Shown here: positions 8,354 to 9,822 of the stretch, piece after piece | Layout: each line of letters begins with the position of its first letter | Numbering within the stretch: the first letter of the stretch is position 1 | Assembly: GCA_015663225.1 (NCBI GenBank) | Contig: DQSO01000115.1 | Span: 1 to 9,822, forward strand | Source: Campylobacterales bacterium | Lineage (GTDB): Bacteria > Campylobacterota > Campylobacteria > Campylobacterales > QNZT01 | DNA: 9,822 bases | Reading direction: 5' to 3' | Notes under the pieces: model-generated | Database searches by the model: none | What the model saw: only the letters and a program-made list of their open reading frames with translations | Told to the model about the DNA's origin: nothing | Made by a program: the position numbers and the translations under genes

Positions 8354-9273
8354 TATTTGAAAATATTGAAAAATTTGAAAAGATGAGTGATAAAGAGCTA
8401 TTATCATGTATAAACAGTTCTTCGCATGATAGGGTAAAAATAGATATAAAAAAACCTCGAAGTGCTATGATGTTGAATCCTCTAAAGCTAAAACATCTGA
8501 ACAATATAGACAACCTTGAAGCTGATATAATAGTTCTAAACCTAGAAGATGGAGTGGCAAAAGAGCTAAAACAAAGAGCACTCTATCTAAGTGCAGTTTT
8601 TATATCACATCTAAAATCTTCTAAATCAAGAGTCATAGTTAGAGTAAACCCGATAGATGATGGTGGAGAGCAAGAGATAGAGTTTTTAAACTCCATAAAA
8701 CCAGACTGTATAAGAGTAGCTAAAATAAAAACTAAAAAAGATGTAGAAAAAGTTTTAGAAATACTTTCACATGATATTGGTTTAAATCTATCAATAGAGA
8801 CAAAAGAAGCTTTAGAAAATCTAACTAAACTAAATATTCAAAACAGAGTTCAAACAGTAAGTTTAGGTATTATGGATATGCTAAACTCACTAGGACTTTC
8901 TCATTCACTTTTAGAGTTTAACAATCCAACTATTACCTATATCCTTACAAAGTTTTTAATAGATGCTAAAATTGCAAATATATACCCTATAGGTTTTACA
9001 TATCAAGATTACTTAAATATAGAAGATTTTATAAAATGGTGTGAGTTTGAAAAGTCCTTAGGGCTAAGCTGTAAAAGTTGTCTAGGTCCAAAACAAGTTG
9101 AGATTGCAAATCAAATCTTTTCACATGATAATGAGGAGATAAAAAAAGCAAAATACATAAAAGATAGATTTGAAGATATGCAAGACAACTATATAACAGG
9201 TTTTATGGATGCTACTTATGGATTTATTGATGAACCTATATATAAAGATGCGATGTTAACACTTAAAGGTTGA
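8350..9273 (+). CDS. CitE-like protein (HpcH/HpaI aldolase / citrate lyase beta-subunit superfamily)
   Basis: This is a 307-residue cytoplasmic TIM-barrel protein of the family that cleaves or forms C-C bonds in CoA-linked or free 2-oxo/hydroxy acids (citryl-CoA lyase, malyl-CoA lyase, CitE-like enzymes). Visible landmarks: RSAMMLNP (37-44), DIIVLNLEDGVA (59-70), VIVRVNP (95-101), VAKIKTKKDV (123-132), LSIETKEALENL (147-158, metal-ligand Glu150) and LGIMDMLNSLG (172-182, metal-ligand Asp176). The C-terminal motif, usually GK..IHP.Q, reads CKSCLGPKQ (241-249). About 35 residues precede the first motif, longer than I expect for CitE. No citrate lyase alpha, gamma or activating genes are nearby, so it is probably not a citrate lyase subunit. 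I chose the ATG at 8350 because it overlaps the upstream stop in ATGA; a TTG at 8338 would give 311 residues. Confidence 0.85.
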   Translation: MIFENIEKFEKMSDKELLSCINSSSHDRVKIDIKKPRSAMMLNPLKLKHLNNIDNLEADIIVLNLEDGVAKELKQRALYLSAVFISHLKSSKSRVIVRVNPIDDGGEQEIEFLNSIKPDCIRVAKIKTKKDVEKVLEILSHDIGLNLSIETKEALENLTKLNIQNRVQTVSLGIMDMLNSLGLSHSLLEFNNPTITYILTKFLIDAKIANIYPIGFTYQDYLNIEDFIKWCEFEKSLGLSCKSCLGPKQVEIANQIFSHDNEEIKKAKYIKDRFEDMQDNYITGFMDATYGFIDEPIYKDAMLTLKG

Positions 9274-9302
9274 TAATCGGGGGGATTTAATACCCCGATT
9301 AT
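9273..9302. terminator. Hairpin terminator between convergent genes
   Basis: ATAATCGGGG (9273-9282) and CCCCGATTAT (9293-9302) form a perfect 10-bp stem with a 10-nt loop. The left arm starts on the last base of the CitE-like gene's stop codon, and the right arm ends 7 nt before the stop of the hibernation-factor gene. The plus-strand right side runs GATTATTTAG, a weak U-tract; the minus strand has none after the stem. It probably ends the plus-strand operon and may also serve the opposite gene, less well. Confidence 0.75.
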
Positions 9303-9309
9303 TTAGTGA

Positions 9310-9822
9310 TTAATATAGTTGAAATAGATTATTTCTTACTTCGTAAAATACTCTTGTTTTGTTGTCTTCGTCTGTAAATATATACAAAGGACTAAGGCTT
9401 TTTTTAGCTTCTTCTAAACCTTCTTCTATACTCATTGGGTCTGTATTGTCAGCTACTACTTCACTAATATCATCCTTGTTCTTTTTTAATACTTTTACAT
9501 TGTCATGATAATCAATATAAACTAAAAAGTCTTTTTTACTACCTTTTAAAACTTCAATAGCATCTTCAACTGCAAGAGGTTTATAGAGTTCTAGTTCCAT
9601 AGGGATAATCTCATCTATTGGAAGCTCATTTGTCTCATCGTTTTTTGTTGCTCTGTGACCTGTTATCTTGTCATGATGTCTTCTTAGTACTTTTTTAGCT
9701 CTCTCTATAGCTAAATCAACTGCTGCATACATATCTTTGTGGTCTTGCTTTATTACTATAGTGTTTTTATGTGCAATATTTATAGAAAATTCAACAATAA
9801 AACCACTTTTTTCATCAGGAGA
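9310..9822 (-). CDS. hpf: Ribosome hibernation promoting factor, long form (N-terminus cut by window edge)
   Basis: This protein binds the 30S decoding region in starved or stationary cells and, in its long form, joins ribosomes into 100S dimers through its C-terminal domain. The visible 170 residues lack the first 35-40. Window residues 1-52 are the second half of the RaiA/HPF domain: a beta strand, AHKNTIVIKQDHKDMYAAVD, and the basic helix with KKVLRRHHDKI. The in-frame ATG at 9732 (MYAAVD) is internal, because homologous sequence continues upstream of it to the edge. After an acidic linker come two similar segments, each resembling the HPF C-terminal dimerisation domain: PLAVEDAIEVL... (9579-9454) and PMSIEEGLEEA... 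(9438-9313). I estimate a full length of about 205-210 residues, against about 180-190 for usual long HPFs. The gene is convergent with the CitE-like gene; its promoter lies outside the window. Confidence 0.92.
   Translation of the reverse strand, partial: SPDEKSGFIVEFSINIAHKNTIVIKQDHKDMYAAVDLAIERAKKVLRRHHDKITGHRATKNDETNELPIDEIIPMELELYKPLAVEDAIEVLKGSKKDFLVYIDYHDNVKVLKKNKDDISEVVADNTDPMSIEEGLEEAKKSLSPLYIFTDEDNKTRVFYEVRNNLFQLY

Noticed and set aside
8331..8513. A 60-codon minus-strand open frame across the start of the CitE-like gene.
   Set aside because: It is antisense to two coupled genes and shows no family features; a shadow ORF.
9310..9732. Reading the hibernation factor as a complete 140-residue protein starting MYAAVD.
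   Set aside because: The frame stays open to the right edge, and the upstream residues continue the RaiA/HPF domain, so this Met is internal.

Overview
The window reads as chromosomal DNA from a low-GC, Gram-negative bacterium. It most likely belongs to the Campylobacterota (Sulfurimonas/Arcobacter-like). This is inferred from the strong AT bias, the AAA/TTA/ATA-rich codon use, promoter-like sites with a good -10 but no -35, the outer-membrane beta-barrel protein and the style of the protein sequences. No rRNA, tRNA, CRISPR array, insertion sequence or phage gene is visible.

Layout. (1) Positions 1-1427, minus strand: the N-terminal 475 codons of an exported subtilisin-like (S8) protease whose C-terminus lies beyond the left edge. 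(2) Positions 1428-1678: a divergent spacer with two small overlapping inverted repeats and an extended -10 promoter for the next operon. (3) Positions 1679-6192, plus strand: trpS, serS and a membrane-anchored TPR protein, packed with a 4-bp overlap and a 3-bp gap, so probably one transcript. (4) Positions 6196-6786, minus strand: a YfaZ-like outer-membrane protein, convergent with the TPR gene, with only 3 bp between the stops. (5) Positions 6787-6853: a short AT-rich divergent spacer containing the palindrome ATTATAAT, which could be the -10 for both directions. (6) Positions 6854-9273, plus strand: a family 5 (oligopeptide/dipeptide-type) solute-binding protein translationally coupled by an ATGA overlap to a stand-alone CitE-like (HpcH/HpaI superfamily) protein, then a 10-bp perfect hairpin. 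(7) Positions 9310-9822, minus strand: a long-form ribosome hibernation factor whose N-terminus lies beyond the right edge.

The two tRNA synthetases are housekeeping genes. The TPR protein, S8 protease, YfaZ-like protein and solute-binding protein are all predicted to act in the envelope or outside the cell. I see no clear defence, mobile or biosynthetic system. The points most worth a second look are the apparently duplicated C-terminal domain of the hibernation factor, the coupled solute-binding protein/CitE-like pair with a diverged C-terminal CitE motif, the shared palindromic -10 between divergent genes (with a possibly leaderless mRNA), and the two-part propeptide and altered His motif of the protease.
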